DNA from: Flavilitoribacter nigricans DSM 23189 = NBRC 102662
GTDB lineage: Bacteria > Bacteroidota > Bacteroidia > Chitinophagales > Saprospiraceae
Direction of reading: 5' to 3'
Length of the DNA: 41,400 bases
NCBI RefSeq assembly: GCF_002646595.1
Contig: NZ_PDUD01000065.1
Location: forward strand, 1 to 41,400
Shown here: in pieces, positions 41,089 to 41,400 of the stretch
Numbering within the stretch: the first letter of the stretch is position 1
How the letters are laid out: each line of letters starts with the position of its first letter
Notes under the pieces: model-generated
The model's input: the letters and a program-made list of their open reading frames with translations, nothing else
What the model was told of the DNA's origin: nothing
Databases searched by the model: none
Program-made: the position numbers and the translations under genes

Positions 41089-41400
41089 TCATCCCGAATT
41101 TTGAGCTAAAGCGAAAAAGAGACACCAGTGGATGGCTAGCCTTAACCTGTAGAGCGGTATCGAAGCAGATCGGTACCGCTCTCCTGTTCTATGGCACCAA
41201 TTCCTGAGGAATAAAAAGACCCAGGATCTCCATCCCCTCAAGAGTTGTAGGAGGAAGTCATACACTAAAGCGACAATAGCTAAGAGTTTGAGTCTATTTT
41301 CCCAGAACCATAATCTGGGGGATTCCATAGCCAGTTCTGATTTTCCGAAGCGGAAGCTCTGCTCAATTTCCCATCGGTGCATATAGGAAAAGACTATTTC
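41089..41400 (-). CDS. IS4-family transposase, C-terminal part, runs off the window end
   Basis: The minus-strand frame from 41400 down to a TGA at 41089-41091 encodes 103 visible residues. It starts IVFSYMHRWEIEQSFRFGK, which matches the IS4-family YREK signature exactly (Y-x2-R-x3-E-x6-K) and carries the third catalytic acid (the Glu of EQ). After it come two hydrophobic helices (LKLLAIVALVYDFLLQLL) and a basic tail. The upstream part lies beyond the window. It belongs to a different branch from the left-edge transposase as far as visible, but the two visible parts do not overlap, so identity cannot be tested here. Confidence 0.85.
   Translation of the reverse strand, partial: EIVFSYMHRWEIEQSFRFGKSELAMESPRLWFWENRLKLLAIVALVYDFLLQLLRGWRSWVFLFLRNWCHRTGERYRSASIPLYRLRLAIHWCLFFALAQNSG

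Overview
The window looks like chromosomal DNA of a free-living Bacteroidota bacterium, probably from the Saprospiria/Lewinella side of the phylum (inferred). The signs are a TonB-dependent receptor with an N-terminal carboxypeptidase-like domain, many lipoproteins, a LytS/LytTR pair, a DUF2805 protein, weak ribosome binding sites, occasional TAnnTTTG -7 boxes and fairly high GC for the phylum. No rRNA, tRNA, CRISPR array or phage module was recognised.

Layout. Both edges lie inside IS4-type transposase genes on the minus strand: an N-terminal part at 1-695 and a C-terminal part at 41089-41400. From 696 to about 10 kb there is a scarred intergenic stretch, a beta-propeller/phosphoesterase lipoprotein, a DUF2805 gene without a normal start, a second propeller lipoprotein, a small helical protein next to an APC permease, an amino-acid racemase, a membrane protein and a lipoprotein. 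From 10 to 21 kb come a lipoprotein sulfatase, a divergent exported Gfo/Idh/MocA-like protein, aconitase (acnA), an outer-membrane-type protein, an MtfA-like peptidase and a Tat-exported alpha/alpha-toroid protein. From 21 to 27 kb lie a palindrome- and repeat-rich spacer, a YiaAB protein, a homocysteine methyltransferase overlapping a fatty-acid hydroxylase gene, a GNAT and a large TPR protein with an unusual C-terminal module. From 27 to 34 kb are a TonB receptor, a TPR protein, a LytS/LytTR two-component pair and two tandem paralogous esterases. From 34 to 41 kb are an ECF sigma factor with a candidate dual-membrane anti-sigma factor, two lipoproteins, a GAF-LuxR regulator, an SDR, a divergent QueA-like protein and a small secreted protein next to the right-hand IS.

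How it fits together. Most genes are short independent units, many encoding exported proteins for turning over esters, sulfate esters and carbohydrates, but there is no SusC/SusD pair. Three regulatory modules stand out: the translationally coupled LytS/LytTR pair, the coupled ECF sigma/anti-sigma pair, and the solo GAF-LuxR protein. Intergenic DNA carries at least four kinds of repeat: three different long palindromes (one in two copies that bracket the ECF module and a lipoprotein) and a degenerate AACGTTTCCACGT-type repeat found twice in opposite orientation. The most interesting item is the candidate dual-membrane anti-sigma protein at 33926-35239. I saw no clearly new defence or biosynthetic system.
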